Below are positions 45,232-55,201 of a DNA stretch of 64,000 nucleotides, piece by piece (the stretch's first letter is position 1; every line of letters begins with the position of its first letter). The translations under genes and the position numbers were made by a program. Source of the stretch: Corynebacterium urealyticum (lineage in GTDB: Bacteria > Actinomycetota > Actinomycetes > Mycobacteriales > Mycobacteriaceae); the NCBI GenBank assembly GCA_020741275.1, contig DYZK01000109.1:1-64000 (forward strand), in the 5' to 3' direction. Under the pieces are notes generated by a model that was not told where the DNA came from, did no database searches, and saw only the letters and a program-made list of their open reading frames with translations.

Positions 45232-45249
45232 AGTTAATGGCCATTAACT
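45232..45249. promoter_or_regulatory. Perfect 18-bp palindrome AGTTAATGGCCATTAACT, candidate TetR-family operator
   Basis: Read directly; lies between the first gene of the nine-gene operon and the tetR gene. Confidence 0.65.
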
Positions 45250-45402
45250 GACATTAAGCACAGACTAGCTGAAGTGACGTAGGCCACACATTACTTTTGT
45301 GAAAGAACTTTTGAACCTAGCGCCCACCTAGGTGCGTTTTCGCAGCTCAGAGCCCGAAAACTATCGGGAAAATATTCCCAACAACCCCCTTGAAACGCCG
45401 GT

Positions 45403-46026
45403 TTAGCGCATTCCCACGGCAGACTCCGCAAGGTGCACAGCGGTCTGGCGCGCCAGGGCCGGCGAGGCCCACCCCCGGGTCAGCTCCAGGGAGTTGATCT
45501 GCCCGACCAGCAGCTGGGCCGCCACCCTCCCCGCGGTCCCCTCGTAGCGCGGATCGTAGCTGGCCAGCGCCTCGGCCACCATCTTCAGGATCGCCCCCTG
45601 GGTGCGCCGCACGCGCTCGCGCCCCTCCTCCGCCATGCGGAACAGCTCGCGAGCATGGAGCCTGATCAGCTCGGGTTCCGTCATCGCGAAGTCGATCTGC
45701 AGGTGAATGAGCGCCTGAAGGCGTTCCCGCGGATCGGTAAGCCCGCGGGTGATGGCCCTGGCCTCCTCGAGTAGCTTTTCGGAGATGCCAGTCATGAGGT
45801 CGGTGAGGATCTCCTCCTTGCTGGAGAAGTATCGATAGACGGCCGGACCGGATATCCCGGCTGCTTCCCCCAGATCCTCCAGCCGCATAGCATGGAAGCC
45901 CTTGTCCGCCATGATCTTCGCCGCCGCGCGCAGCAGCTCCATCCGGCGCTTCGCCTTCGCCGCTTGGCGCTGGTTGAGGCCGGTGACATCTGGTTCTGCG
46001 AGGTAGTAGCCGCTCATATTGTTCAA
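45403..46026 (-). CDS. TetR family transcriptional regulator
   Basis: AKRRMELLRAAAKIMADKGFHAMRLEDLGEAAGISGPAVYRYFSSKEEILTDL. Confidence 0.92.
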   Translation of the reverse strand: MNNMSGYYLAEPDVTGLNQRQAAKAKRRMELLRAAAKIMADKGFHAMRLEDLGEAAGISGPAVYRYFSSKEEILTDLMTGISEKLLEEARAITRGLTDPRERLQALIHLQIDFAMTEPELIRLHARELFRMAEEGRERVRRTQGAILKMVAEALASYDPRYEGTAGRVAAQLLVGQINSLELTRGWASPALARQTAVHLAESAVGMR

Positions 46027-46198
46027 CCATATCGGTTAGTAACGATTCACTGAAGTGTTTTTAGGGAAAATCGACCCACCCGCGGCGAACAGCAGAAAAC
46101 CCGCGCTGCGCAAAGCAACGCGGGGTTCCCAACAGTTCACTTGTCGAATCCACGCAGCGAAACCGCGAAAAACCACTAAGATCCGGGCTTCGCTGCGT

Positions 46199-46226
46199 AG
46201 ATCCGGCTGCGTGAAGCGCCGGATCT
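46199..46226 (-). terminator. Hairpin immediately downstream of purH
   Basis: AGATCCGGC ... GCCGGATCT inverted repeat beginning about 5 nt after the purH stop. Confidence 0.5.
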
Positions 46227-46231
46227 AGCTG

Positions 46232-47845
46232 TTAGTGCGAGAAGTGGCGCTCCCCGGTGAGATACATCGTCACGCCCGCCTTCGTGGCGGCCTCAATGAC
46301 CTCAGCGTCGCGGACGGAACCACCCGGCTGGACGACGGCGCGCACGCCAGCGTTGGCGAGCACCTCGAAGCCATCAGCGAATGGGAAGAAGGCGTCGGAC
46401 GCGGCGACCGCGCCCTTGGCGCGCTCGGCGCCGTCGGACAGGGTGTTAGCGCGCTCCACGGCGAGCTTCGCAGCGTCCACGCGGTTGACCTGCCCCATGC
46501 CCACGCCCACGGTCGCACCGTCGGCGGCGAGCAGGATGGCGTTGGACTTCACGGCGCGCACGGAGCGCCACGCGAACTCCAGCTCGGCGAGGGTGGCCTC
46601 GTCGGCCGGCTCGCCGGCAGCCAGCGTCCAGTTGGCCGGGGCGTCGCCCTTGGCGTCGATGACGTCGCGCTCCTGCAGCAGCAGCCCGCCGGAGATCGGG
46701 CGGGACTCGATGGTCGCGCGGGTCGGGGCGGCGGCCTTGAGGATGCGGATGTTCTTCTTCTGGCTCAGGATCTCGATCGCGCCGTCCTCGTAGTCCGGGG
46801 CGACGATGACCTCGGTGAAGATCTCCGCGACCTGCTTGGCCATCTCCACGCTGACCGGGCGGTTCACGGCGATGACGCCGCCGAAGGCGGACATCGGGTC
46901 ACAGGCGTGCGCGGCGCGGTGGGCGGCAGCGATGGATTCCTCGGACACAGCGATGCCACACGGGTTGGCGTGCTTGATGATCGCAACGGCCGGGCGCTCG
47001 TGATCCCAGGCGGCGCGCCACGCGGCGTCGGCGTCCGTGTAGTTGTTGTAGGACATCTCCTTGCCGTGGAACTGCTCGGCCTGCGCCAGGCCAGGCTCCT
47101 CTCCCGGCGCGGTGTAGACCGCGGCCTTCTGGTGCGGGTTCTCGCCGTAGCGCAGGTCGTGGGCCTTCTCATAGGAGGCGCCGGACCAGGCCGGGAACTG
47201 CTCGTCATCCTTGCCAACCTGGGCGGTCAGCCAGCTGGCTACCGCGACATCGTAGGAGGCGGTGTGCTGGAAGGCCTTCATGGCCAGCTCGGTGCGCTGC
47301 GCGAGGGTGAAGCCCCCCTCCTTCGCAGCAGCGACGACCTCGTCGTAGCTGGTCGGATCCACGACGACGCCGACGGAGGCGTGGTTCTTCGCGGCGGCGC
47401 GCACCATCGACGGGCCGCCGATGTCGATCTGCTCGATGACCTCGTCGTAGGAGGCCCCCGAGGCGACGGTCTGGGTGAACGGGTATAGGTTGACGACCAC
47501 CAGCTCGAAGGGCTCGATCTCCAGCTCCTTGAGCTGGTCGAGGTGATCCTGCTTGCGGGTGTCGGCGAGGATGCCGGAGTGCACGCGTGGGTGCAGGGTC
47601 TTCACACGCCCCTCGAGGACCTCGGGGAAACCGGTGAGCTGTTCCACCTCGATGACGGGCACGCCGGCATCAGCGATCTTCTTGGCGGTCGAGCCGGTGG
47701 AGACAATCTCCACCCCGGCGGCGTGCAAGCCCTGCGCGAGCTCCTCCAGGCCGGTCTTGTCGTACACGCTGACCAGGGCGCGGCGGATAGGCTTGCGCTC
47801 GCCGATTGCCTGCGCTGGGTTCTTAGAATTCGAAAGTTCAGTCAT
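46232..47845 (-). CDS. purH: Bifunctional AICAR formyltransferase/IMP cyclohydrolase
   Basis: [90 protein letters not shown]. Confidence 0.97.
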   Translation of the reverse strand: MTELSNSKNPAQAIGERKPIRRALVSVYDKTGLEELAQGLHAAGVEIVSTGSTAKKIADAGVPVIEVEQLTGFPEVLEGRVKTLHPRVHSGILADTRKQDHLDQLKELEIEPFELVVVNLYPFTQTVASGASYDEVIEQIDIGGPSMVRAAAKNHASVGVVVDPTSYDEVVAAAKEGGFTLAQRTELAMKAFQHTASYDVAVASWLTAQVGKDDEQFPAWSGASYEKAHDLRYGENPHQKAAVYTAPGEEPGLAQAEQFHGKEMSYNNYTDADAAWRAAWDHERPAVAIIKHANPCGIAVSEESIAAAHRAAHACDPMSAFGGVIAVNRPVSVEMAKQVAEIFTEVIVAPDYEDGAIEILSQKKNIRILKAAAPTRATIESRPISGGLLLQERDVIDAKGDAPANWTLAAGEPADEATLAELEFAWRSVRAVKSNAILLAADGATVGVGMGQVNRVDAAKLAVERANTLSDGAERAKGAVAASDAFFPFADGFEVLANAGVRAVVQPGGSVRDAEVIEAATKAGVTMYLTGERHFSH

Positions 47846-48488
47846 TGCTGCTGATCTGGGCCTTTCGTCCCTCGATGGTGAGTCCGTTTCCTGCGATCTC
47901 GTGCAGGACCTGCACGATCAAACGCCGCTCCACGTGCTTAATTTTTTCGTGCAACGATTCCACTTTATCGCTTGGGTGGACGTTTACCGCTTCCTGCGCC
48001 ACGATCGGGCCGGAATCAACCCCGGCGTCCACCACGTGCACGGTCGAGCCGGTGACTTTCACGCCGTATTCGATAGCGTCCACGACCGCCTGTGCGCCCG
48101 GGAAAGAGGGCAGCAGCGCGGGGTGGGTGTTGATGATGCGACCTGGGAAGCGATCCACGACTTCCGCGCCGATGATGCGCATAAACCCGGCGGAGACGAT
48201 GAGGTCAGCGTCCCAGCTTTCCAGCGCCGCAATGAGGTCGCGGTTCCACTGCTCACGGTCGGTGACCTTGGGGACGTATTCCACCTTGAAGCTGGACACC
48301 CCCGCCTTCTCGGCTCGTTCAAGCGCAGTGCAGTCGCGGTCCGCCCCGATGGCGAGCAGCTCCACCTTCGCCGGGTCCAGGTTGTCGATGAGGGCCTGGA
48401 CGAGCGTGCCGGAGCCGGAGGCCAGCGCAACGATGCGCAGCGGCCGGCCCTGGGGCGCGGGCAGTGTGATGTGGAAATTCTGGCTCAT
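47838..48488 (-). CDS. purN: Phosphoribosylglycinamide formyltransferase
   Basis: [82 protein letters not shown]. Confidence 0.95.
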   Translation of the reverse strand: MSQNFHITLPAPQGRPLRIVALASGSGTLVQALIDNLDPAKVELLAIGADRDCTALERAEKAGVSSFKVEYVPKVTDREQWNRDLIAALESWDADLIVSAGFMRIIGAEVVDRFPGRIINTHPALLPSFPGAQAVVDAIEYGVKVTGSTVHVVDAGVDSGPIVAQEAVNVHPSDKVESLHEKIKHVERRLIVQVLHEIAGNGLTIEGRKAQISSND

Positions 48489-50269
48489 TAGTTCTCCTCG
48501 TTCTTCTCGTTCTCCTCGATCTCGCCGTCGACGTCGGCCTGGTCATCGAGGTCCGCGTTGTCGGTCTCGTCGTTTTCTTCGTCTTCTTCTTCGGTGACGG
48601 TCTCATCCTCGACGTCAGCGTTCTCGGCGACGTCATCCGCGGCAGCATCCCCGTCGTCGGAAGCGGCGCCTTCGCCCTGCACGTCCTCGTCCTCGGTGTC
48701 ATCCGCGGCAGCGTCCTCATCGTCGAGGGCGCCTTCCCCGTCGTCGGCGGCGTCTTCGTTTTCGACGTCCTCGTCATCGTCGATGTCGGTTTCGGCAGCA
48801 TCCCCGTCATCGGAGGCGTCCTCGTCCTCACCGTCATCGTCAGCGGCCTCGTCCTCGTACTCGGTGTCCTCGTCAGAAGCGACCTCGTCAGCCGGGACGG
48901 CCTCGGTCACCGCGTCACCGGCGCGGGCAAGGAACCACATAAGCACCGTCGCGGGCAGCAGCAACCAGCCCCCCGCCTCCACGGCGGCGAGCCACGGCAG
49001 CGGCCCGGTGATCCCGACGGTGCCCAGTACGCCTCGTGCCAACCACGCACCGATGAAGGTGAGCACCAAGGCAGCGACTCCGGCTCCCAGGCCCGTGAAG
49101 ACCGGGGACTCCACGTAGCTGCGCTGGCGCACGAAGCGGTAGACGGTGGCCACGGCGACGATCGCCGGGATCGCCAGCAGGAACGGCCCACCCGGGATGG
49201 GCGCGTTCGGGGCGGCGGCCAGGATCGGCAGCGGGGGCAGCTCCACGTTGGTGATATTGAACAGGCTGAACAGGCCAAAGCCGAGGTTGTACTCCCCGCC
49301 CAGCAGGACGGCTGCCGCCCCGATGACGATATTCGGCAGGTAGAGCAGCGCCAGGAGGGTCAGCCCCACGCCTGGCCAGAAGCCCGGCGCGATCTCGTAA
49401 GCCGCTGTGGCGGCGGACCAGTTGCCGATCAGGGCGATCACGATGCCCAACAGGCCGGCTACACACATCCAGCCCAGGAAGTTCCGGCCCAGGCGGACGG
49501 ATTCCACGGGCCAGGTCGGCCAGTGGCGGCGCATCAGCAGGGCCCGCCAGATGCGCCCCCGCATGCCGATAGCCACGGCCAGTCCGTTAACAAGGAAGGT
49601 GTTCAGCAGCGCTCGACCCAGGTGCGGCGCCTGGACGTCGAAGACACGACCTGCGTCCAGGAGCATGAGCCAAGCGATGAAGGTCAGCACCATCGGCAGA
49701 GCAATACCGAGAGCTGCGAATACCCTTAAGCCCCGGACGCTGACCTTATCCCCCAGTGCCTTCGTAATGCGACGGGAGTGGCCGATGATCACGGCAATCG
49801 CGGGGAGCAGTGGGACGAAGCCCAGCTCCACGCCCTGCATTTTCAGCGGGGCGGCGTTCGCCACCATCCAGACGCTGGCGAGGACGCTGGGCACCATCGA
49901 AAATTTCGCGCCAATTCCCACGATCACCGCGAGGGTCAGGGCGATCGCGATAGTAACCCCGTGGTTGGCCAGCAGGGAGGGAAGGAAACGCTTGATGTGG
50001 GGGCGCCACAACTCCCAACGGTGCTTCAGCCCGGCTCCCCTTCCCGGCTGCTGTCGCTGGCCGGTACGTGGGACGGTACGTTCGCCGCGTTCCGAACGGT
50101 GGAAACGGTCCTGAGAGCTTTGACCTGCCGCGGAGCGCCCGCCCGGAGCGGCCTGAATAGACGACGGACGCGCCGGCGGGCGCCGGTGGGGGCCGGCTGG
50201 GCGGCGGCCTACCTGGCCGGCAGCACTGCGGCGCGGTCTGGAACGGGGGTTGTCGGCTTGTCTACTCAC
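48488..50269 (-). CDS. DUF6350-like multi-TM membrane protein with very acidic C-terminal tail (start uncertain)
   Basis: Many TM segments followed by about 130 residues dominated by D/E; GTG 50269 (MSRQADNPRSRPRR) proposed. ORF adjoins purN as in other actinobacteria. Confidence 0.75.
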   Translation of the reverse strand: MSRQADNPRSRPRRSAAGQVGRRPAGPHRRPPARPSSIQAAPGGRSAAGQSSQDRFHRSERGERTVPRTGQRQQPGRGAGLKHRWELWRPHIKRFLPSLLANHGVTIAIALTLAVIVGIGAKFSMVPSVLASVWMVANAAPLKMQGVELGFVPLLPAIAVIIGHSRRITKALGDKVSVRGLRVFAALGIALPMVLTFIAWLMLLDAGRVFDVQAPHLGRALLNTFLVNGLAVAIGMRGRIWRALLMRRHWPTWPVESVRLGRNFLGWMCVAGLLGIVIALIGNWSAATAAYEIAPGFWPGVGLTLLALLYLPNIVIGAAAVLLGGEYNLGFGLFSLFNITNVELPPLPILAAAPNAPIPGGPFLLAIPAIVAVATVYRFVRQRSYVESPVFTGLGAGVAALVLTFIGAWLARGVLGTVGITGPLPWLAAVEAGGWLLLPATVLMWFLARAGDAVTEAVPADEVASDEDTEYEDEAADDDGEDEDASDDGDAAETDIDDDEDVENEDAADDGEGALDDEDAAADDTEDEDVQGEGAASDDGDAAADDVAENADVEDETVTEEEDEENDETDNADLDDQADVDGEIEENEKNEEN

Positions 50270-50628
50270 AGTGTCTATTGTGCCTGCCCCTACCCCCTCT
50301 GTGACATTCACGGCACTTTCCGGCGTTTCCGGGCAAAGACAGGGTGAGCCTCGCGTGACTGCTGCCCTGATCGAATCCAGAGGGGGGAACGGATCAGGAA
50401 TATCGGTGGAAAAATGTGACTTTCCCCACCCTTTTTGGGTGTACCCCACCGAAACGGTGGCGAAATCACGCCGCATTAACCCACAAAAAAGGCACTTTGA
50501 GCTGCGCTTTCGCTCCACTCCCCCGTCATCTTCCCGTTAATCACACCAGCCACAGCGTTCACTTGTTGTTATGTTTTCGCAATATTGGTTGAAAGATATC
50601 GAAGGAAACAATAGAGTAACTCTCGTTC

Positions 50629-50647
50629 ATAACGATCTGGTTACGAA
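50629..50647. promoter_or_regulatory. Direct-repeat motif ATAACGAT-CTG-GTTACGAA, candidate MtrA-like site upstream of the M23 peptidase gene
   Basis: 15/19 positions identical to the motif upstream of the BCCT gene. Confidence 0.4.
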
Positions 50648-50695
50648 AAACCAGCGAGTAGATCACAGTCTCCAGAGCTTGAAAGGGCAAGGAAC

Positions 50696-51439
50696 GTGCA
50701 GAAGACCTCCAGCACCCGGCGCGTTGGCCAGCACCGCAAGGTAGATAACAGCGCCAAGCGCTGTCTCGCATTGGTCGCCGTTGCAACGGGTGCCGTATCC
50801 ACGGCTGGCGCCGCAGGCGCAACCGCTGGCGCTCAGCAGGCAAACTCCGCTACCCCAGCTGATGGCACCATCGAGCTGGCGGCTGACTCCTCCTTCCTGG
50901 CCCAGGAGGCCGAGGGCAGCTCCGCAGCTGATGCCCCGCGCATCCTGGAGGTTCCGCAGCTGCAGGAGACCACCGCGGACCTGTCCGCACAGCTCTCCTC
51001 CGCGCTGGAGTTTGCGAAGCAGCGCGCTGCCGCAGACGCTGCTTCCCGCGCTCCGCAGGCCGCTAAGCCGGCCGAGGGTTCCTTCACCTCTGGTTTCGGC
51101 GCTCGCTGGGGCACCAACCACAACGGCGCGGACATCGCTAACGCCATTGGCACCGCGATCCGCGCAGTCAAGGACGGCACCGTCATCGATGCTGGTCCGG
51201 CTTCGGGCTTCGGCAACTGGGTGCGCGTCAAGCACGATAATGGTGACATCACCGTCTACGGCCACATCGCCACCATCGACGTCTCCGTCGGTGACCGCGT
51301 GACCGCCGGCCAGAAGATCGCCGGCATGGGCAACGAGGGCTTCTCCACCGGCCCACACCTGCACTTCGAGATCCACCCGAACGGCTCCGGCCCGATCGAC
51401 CCGGTGCCGTGGCTGCGTGACCTGGGCATCGAGATCTAA
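50696..51439 (+). CDS. M23 family metallopeptidase (LytM-like), secreted
   Basis: Signal peptide-like N-terminus; FTSGFGARWGTNHNGADIANAIGTAIRA...GYGHIATIDV-like...STGPHLHFEIHPNG. Confidence 0.93.
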   Translation: MQKTSSTRRVGQHRKVDNSAKRCLALVAVATGAVSTAGAAGATAGAQQANSATPADGTIELAADSSFLAQEAEGSSAADAPRILEVPQLQETTADLSAQLSSALEFAKQRAAADAASRAPQAAKPAEGSFTSGFGARWGTNHNGADIANAIGTAIRAVKDGTVIDAGPASGFGNWVRVKHDNGDITVYGHIATIDVSVGDRVTAGQKIAGMGNEGFSTGPHLHFEIHPNGSGPIDPVPWLRDLGIEI

Positions 51440-51457
51440 CTCGACGCGTACGCGAAT

Positions 51458-51495
51458 AGCTCCCACCCTGCTGCACGGGGTCGGGAGCTTTTCTT
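51458..51495 (+). terminator. Intrinsic terminator of the M23 peptidase gene
   Basis: AGCTCCC ... GGGAGCT followed by TTTCTTCTT. Confidence 0.7.
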
Positions 51496-51557
51496 CTTAT
51501 AGCGACCGCAACGGGGGTTGTTATAGAGCACGCCGTAGGGGCGGTGCCACCCCTCCC

Positions 51558-54500
51558 CTAGAGCTTCTCCATCGGCACGCCGCCGAAGAGCATGAGGCGC
51601 ACGGTGCCGCGGCTGCCAAAGTCGATCATCACGGTGGTGTGGCTGCCCGCACCGTCGACGCTCTTGACGGTGCCCAGGCCGTACTTATCGTGGTTGACGC
51701 GATCGCCCACGGCCAGCTCCAGGGGCTTGCCGCTGCGGTCTGTGACCTTCTTCTTGGCCTTCGCGGCCGCGCCCTTGCCGGCAGGCTTGCCCGGCCGGAA
51801 GCCGGTGGAGTTGCCGCCGGACGCGCCACCAGAGCCGCTGCCGGTGGAGCTGAAGCCTGATCCCGCGCGGCCTGCACCGAAGGTCCGCCCGCCGTCGAAA
51901 CCGCCACTCCGGCTGCCGTAGCTGCCAGAACCACTCGAGCCCCAGCCCCCGGAGCGGCCCCAGCCTCCCGAGTAACCAGAGCCACCGCCGAAGCTGGAGC
52001 CATCGGCATAGCCACCACTGCCCCAGGATCCCGCCCAGTCCGGTTCCTCGCGGAGCCACTCCACCAGTTCCTCGGGCACCTCGGAGAGGAAGCGCGAGGG
52101 CGGGTTATTCACGGGCGCGCCCCAGCCGGATCGAGTGATCGCGCGGCAGATATAGAGCTTTTCCTTCGCGCGGGTAATGCCCACGTAGGCCAGGCGGCGT
52201 TCCTCGGCGAGCTCCGTCGGGTCGCTCAGCGCACGCATGTGCGGGAACTGACCGTCCTCCCAGCCGGTGAGGAATACGACCGGAAACTCCAGCCCCTTGG
52301 CGGTGTGCAAGGTCATCAGCGTGATCTGACCTGCCCCCTCCTCTGGGATCTGGTCGGCATCGGCAACCAGACTGACCCGTTCCAGGAAGGCCTGCACGCT
52401 GCCCAGCGGGGCCTCTCCCTCGTCCAGCATCGCGTCGGCGACGTCCTGCTTGAGCTGCACCTCGGGCTGCACCGCCTTACCTGCGGGCATTTCCTCGTAG
52501 GCTTTCTGGTGAGCTGCCTCCTGGCTGAACTCGTGGCCCACGCTGATCAGCTCGTTGACGTTATCCAGCCGGGTCTGGTCCTGCGGATCATTAGACTTTT
52601 CCAGCTCGGCCCGGTAGCCGCTCTGCTCCACGATGACGGCGATGATCGCGCCCAGGTCCGGCAGGCCCAGAGGACTGCCGTCGGAGGCGCGCAGTTCTGC
52701 ATCCTCGACCGTTTTTCGCAGGTTCTCCATCATGCTGAGGAAACCGGCGATGGCGTTGCGACCGCGCCCGCCGAGACGGGCGACCTTATCTTCAGCGGCA
52801 TCGCGCAGCCCTTGCGCGAAGCTCACCCCCTGCGCTTCGGCATGGACGGTGACCTGCGCGAGTGCTCGGTCGCCGATGCCTCGGCGCGGGGTGTTGATGA
52901 TGCGGCGCAGCGCGACCGTATCCTCCGGGTTATCGAGAACCTTGAGGTAGGAAACGATGTCGCGGATCTCCTTGCGCTCGTAAAAGCGGGTGCCGCCCAC
53001 AACCTTGTACGGCAGCCCGGAGCGCATGAGCACGTCCTCCAACGCGCGGGAGGCGTTGTTGGTGCGGTACATGATGGAGATATCCCCGTAGGCCACGCCC
53101 TCGTCGACGAGTCGGTCGATCTCGCCTGCGATGAAGCGGGCCTCGTCGTGCTCGTTATCCGCCACATAGCCGGCGATTTTCTCGCCTTGCCCGAGGTCGG
53201 TCCACAGCTTCTTGGGTCGCCGCTCGGTATTGCGGTCGATCACGGCGTTCGCCGCGGAGAGGATGGTCTGCGTGGAGCGGTAGTTCTGCTCCAGGAGGAT
53301 GGTGTGGGCGTTCGGGTAGTCGCGCTCGAATTCCTCGATATTGCGGATCGTCGCGCCGCGGAAGGCGTAAATGGACTGGTCCGCATCACCCACCACGGCG
53401 AGCTCGCCGCCGCCACTGCCCTCCTCGCCGACGAGGGTGGAGACCAGCACGTATTGCGCGTGGTTGGTGTCTTGATACTCGTCGACGAGCACGTGCCGGA
53501 AGCGACGGCGGTAGTGCTCCGCGACCTGCGGGTTAGTGCGCAGGATGCCGACGACCTCGCCGATCAGGTCATCGAAGTCCACGGCGTTCGCCGCCCGGAG
53601 GCGCTTCTGATAATCCGCGTACAGGGAGGCGACGGTCTGCTTGTGGAAGTTGCTGTCCGCGTCCGCCTCAGCCTTCGCGGCGGCCGGCCCGACGAGCTCG
53701 TTCTTCCAGTTGCTGATGGTGGATAGCACTCCGCGGGGTGCGAACTCCTTGACGTCCAGGTTGTGGTCCTTGATGACCATGGTGACCAGTCGCTTGGAGT
53801 CATCCGAGTCGTAGATCGTGAAGTTGGTGTTCAGTCCCGCTACGAGGTGAGCGTTGCTGCGCAGGATGCGCACGCACATGGAGTGGAAGGTGGAGACCCA
53901 CATCCGCTCGGCGGCGGGCCCAACGAGGTCGGCGACGCGCTCGCGCATCTCCGCCGCAGCCTTATTGGTGAAGGTGATCGCGAGGATCTGCCAGGGCGCA
54001 ACACCGGTGGACAGAAGCCAGGCGATGCGGCGGGTCAGCACGCTGGTCTTACCGGATCCTGCGCCCGCGACGATGAGCAACGGGCTGCCGGTGTGCTGCA
54101 CGGCTTCCTTCTGCTGCGGGTTGAGCCCAGCAAGCAGTTGCTCGCGGTTATCCGGGGCGTGGCGCCGGTCGAAGGGGCTCGCCGCCGTTACTTCAGGACG
54201 TCGGTTCCCTCCGCTTGCGGCTCCCAGGAAGTCGTCGACGTCCCCGGTGTGCTGTGCCTGCGAAAATTTTGTCTGCCCCGGCTGTGGCTGGTTCGGCGCC
54301 TGCTGGCCCGTCGACTGCGCGGGGACATGTTCGCCCTGCGCACCCGGCTGGGACGTGGCCTCGTTCATGAGCGCGACCAGCTCTTCGTAGCCCGCGGGCG
54401 GGGCGTCCTCCGGGGGTGGGGCCGCATCAAACCCAGGGTCGAACTCAGGGTCGAACTCCGGCTCCGGCAGCGGCAGTTCCTCTGCCTGTTCTGCCTCCGG

Positions 54501-54614
54501 TCCGCTCGCACCGGTGGCTGGCTGCTCGCCGGCGTGGCTGGCCGCCTGGCCCGCCGGACGTGCGGCACCAGGGGTCATGGGAAAGAGGCTGTCTTGCTCA
54601 TCAGGAGTGTTCAT
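51558..54614 (-). CDS. pcrA: ATP-dependent DNA helicase PcrA/UvrD1
   Basis: LNPQQKEAVQHTGSPLLIVAGAGSGKTSVLTRRIAWLL, VDEYQDTNHAQY, GDADQSIYAFRGATIRNI, TLMTLHTAKGLEFPVVFLTGWEDG; Gly/Ser-rich linker and C-terminal RNAP-binding-like domain. Confidence 0.96.
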   Translation of the reverse strand: MNTPDEQDSLFPMTPGAARPAGQAASHAGEQPATGASGPEAEQAEELPLPEPEFDPEFDPGFDAAPPPEDAPPAGYEELVALMNEATSQPGAQGEHVPAQSTGQQAPNQPQPGQTKFSQAQHTGDVDDFLGAASGGNRRPEVTAASPFDRRHAPDNREQLLAGLNPQQKEAVQHTGSPLLIVAGAGSGKTSVLTRRIAWLLSTGVAPWQILAITFTNKAAAEMRERVADLVGPAAERMWVSTFHSMCVRILRSNAHLVAGLNTNFTIYDSDDSKRLVTMVIKDHNLDVKEFAPRGVLSTISNWKNELVGPAAAKAEADADSNFHKQTVASLYADYQKRLRAANAVDFDDLIGEVVGILRTNPQVAEHYRRRFRHVLVDEYQDTNHAQYVLVSTLVGEEGSGGGELAVVGDADQSIYAFRGATIRNIEEFERDYPNAHTILLEQNYRSTQTILSAANAVIDRNTERRPKKLWTDLGQGEKIAGYVADNEHDEARFIAGEIDRLVDEGVAYGDISIMYRTNNASRALEDVLMRSGLPYKVVGGTRFYERKEIRDIVSYLKVLDNPEDTVALRRIINTPRRGIGDRALAQVTVHAEAQGVSFAQGLRDAAEDKVARLGGRGRNAIAGFLSMMENLRKTVEDAELRASDGSPLGLPDLGAIIAVIVEQSGYRAELEKSNDPQDQTRLDNVNELISVGHEFSQEAAHQKAYEEMPAGKAVQPEVQLKQDVADAMLDEGEAPLGSVQAFLERVSLVADADQIPEEGAGQITLMTLHTAKGLEFPVVFLTGWEDGQFPHMRALSDPTELAEERRLAYVGITRAKEKLYICRAITRSGWGAPVNNPPSRFLSEVPEELVEWLREEPDWAGSWGSGGYADGSSFGGGSGYSGGWGRSGGWGSSGSGSYGSRSGGFDGGRTFGAGRAGSGFSSTGSGSGGASGGNSTGFRPGKPAGKGAAAKAKKKVTDRSGKPLELAVGDRVNHDKYGLGTVKSVDGAGSHTTVMIDFGSRGTVRLMLFGGVPMEKL

Positions 54615-54670
54615 CGTCTACCAGGCTAGTAGATGCCCCAGACACGGCTGCGCGACGTACAATCAAAGCT

Positions 54671-55024
54671 ATGACTAGCGAAGATGGCGCAGCGATGAAC
54701 CCCGGCATCGGGGATGAGCCGGAGGTTCCGGCTAAGGACTTCGAGGTGCGCATGCCCTCCGGTACCGATGATCCGCTCTCCGATGAGGAGATTCAGAAGT
54801 ATCGCCAGGAGATCAACCGGATGGACCGGACGATCATTGATGCGATCCACCGCCGCTCCGCCGTCTCGAAGGCCATCGGCAAGACTCGCCTGGGCTCCGG
54901 CGGTACTCGCCTGGTCTATACCCGCGAGGTGGCGATCATTAACCAGTTCCGTGAGGAGTTCGGCTCCGAGGGCGTGGAGATCGCCAAGGCGCTGCTGCAG
55001 CTCGGCCGTGGTCGGCTGGGCTAA
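54671..55024 (+). CDS. Chorismate mutase
   Basis: EEIQKYRQEINRMDRTIIDAIHRRSAVSKAIGKTRLGSGGTRLVYTREVAIINQFREEFGSEGVEIAKALLQLGRGRLG; start trimmed from ORF 54416. Confidence 0.92.
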   Translation: MTSEDGAAMNPGIGDEPEVPAKDFEVRMPSGTDDPLSDEEIQKYRQEINRMDRTIIDAIHRRSAVSKAIGKTRLGSGGTRLVYTREVAIINQFREEFGSEGVEIAKALLQLGRGRLG

Positions 55025-55065
55025 CCCCCTCAATCTTTAGACCCTGCGCACCCTACCCCAACGCG

Positions 55066-55103
55066 CAGCTGCCCCCCGACGATGTGTCGTCGGGGGCAGC
55101 TTT
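55066..55103 (+). terminator. Intrinsic terminator after chorismate mutase gene
   Basis: AGCTGCCCCCCGACGA-TGTG-TCGTCGGGGGCAGCT followed by TTAT. Confidence 0.8.
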
Positions 55104-55201
55104 ATGACCGAGGGTTCTGCGCTCGCGCTTGGGCGCCAGGAACGTTGCTGTGCGCCGGCACGCCAGTGCTGTGCACTAGCGTTTTCCGCTAACGCTATCG
55201 G

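Noticed and set aside
42997-45237. 746-aa + strand ORF opposite the carboxylase genes
   Set aside because: Antisense to two well-supported carboxylase subunits; low-complexity G/R/D/H-rich translation typical of mirror frames in GC-rich DNA.
48558-49118. Ser-rich + strand ORF (SSSSSVSSAAASSSS...)
   Set aside because: Complement of the D/E-rich tail codons (GAC/GAG give TCG/TCC in the mirror frame); not an independent adhesin-like protein.
50520-50695. Possible c-di-AMP (ydaO) riboswitch upstream of the M23 peptidase
   Set aside because: Leader is too short and lacks recognizable ydaO consensus blocks.
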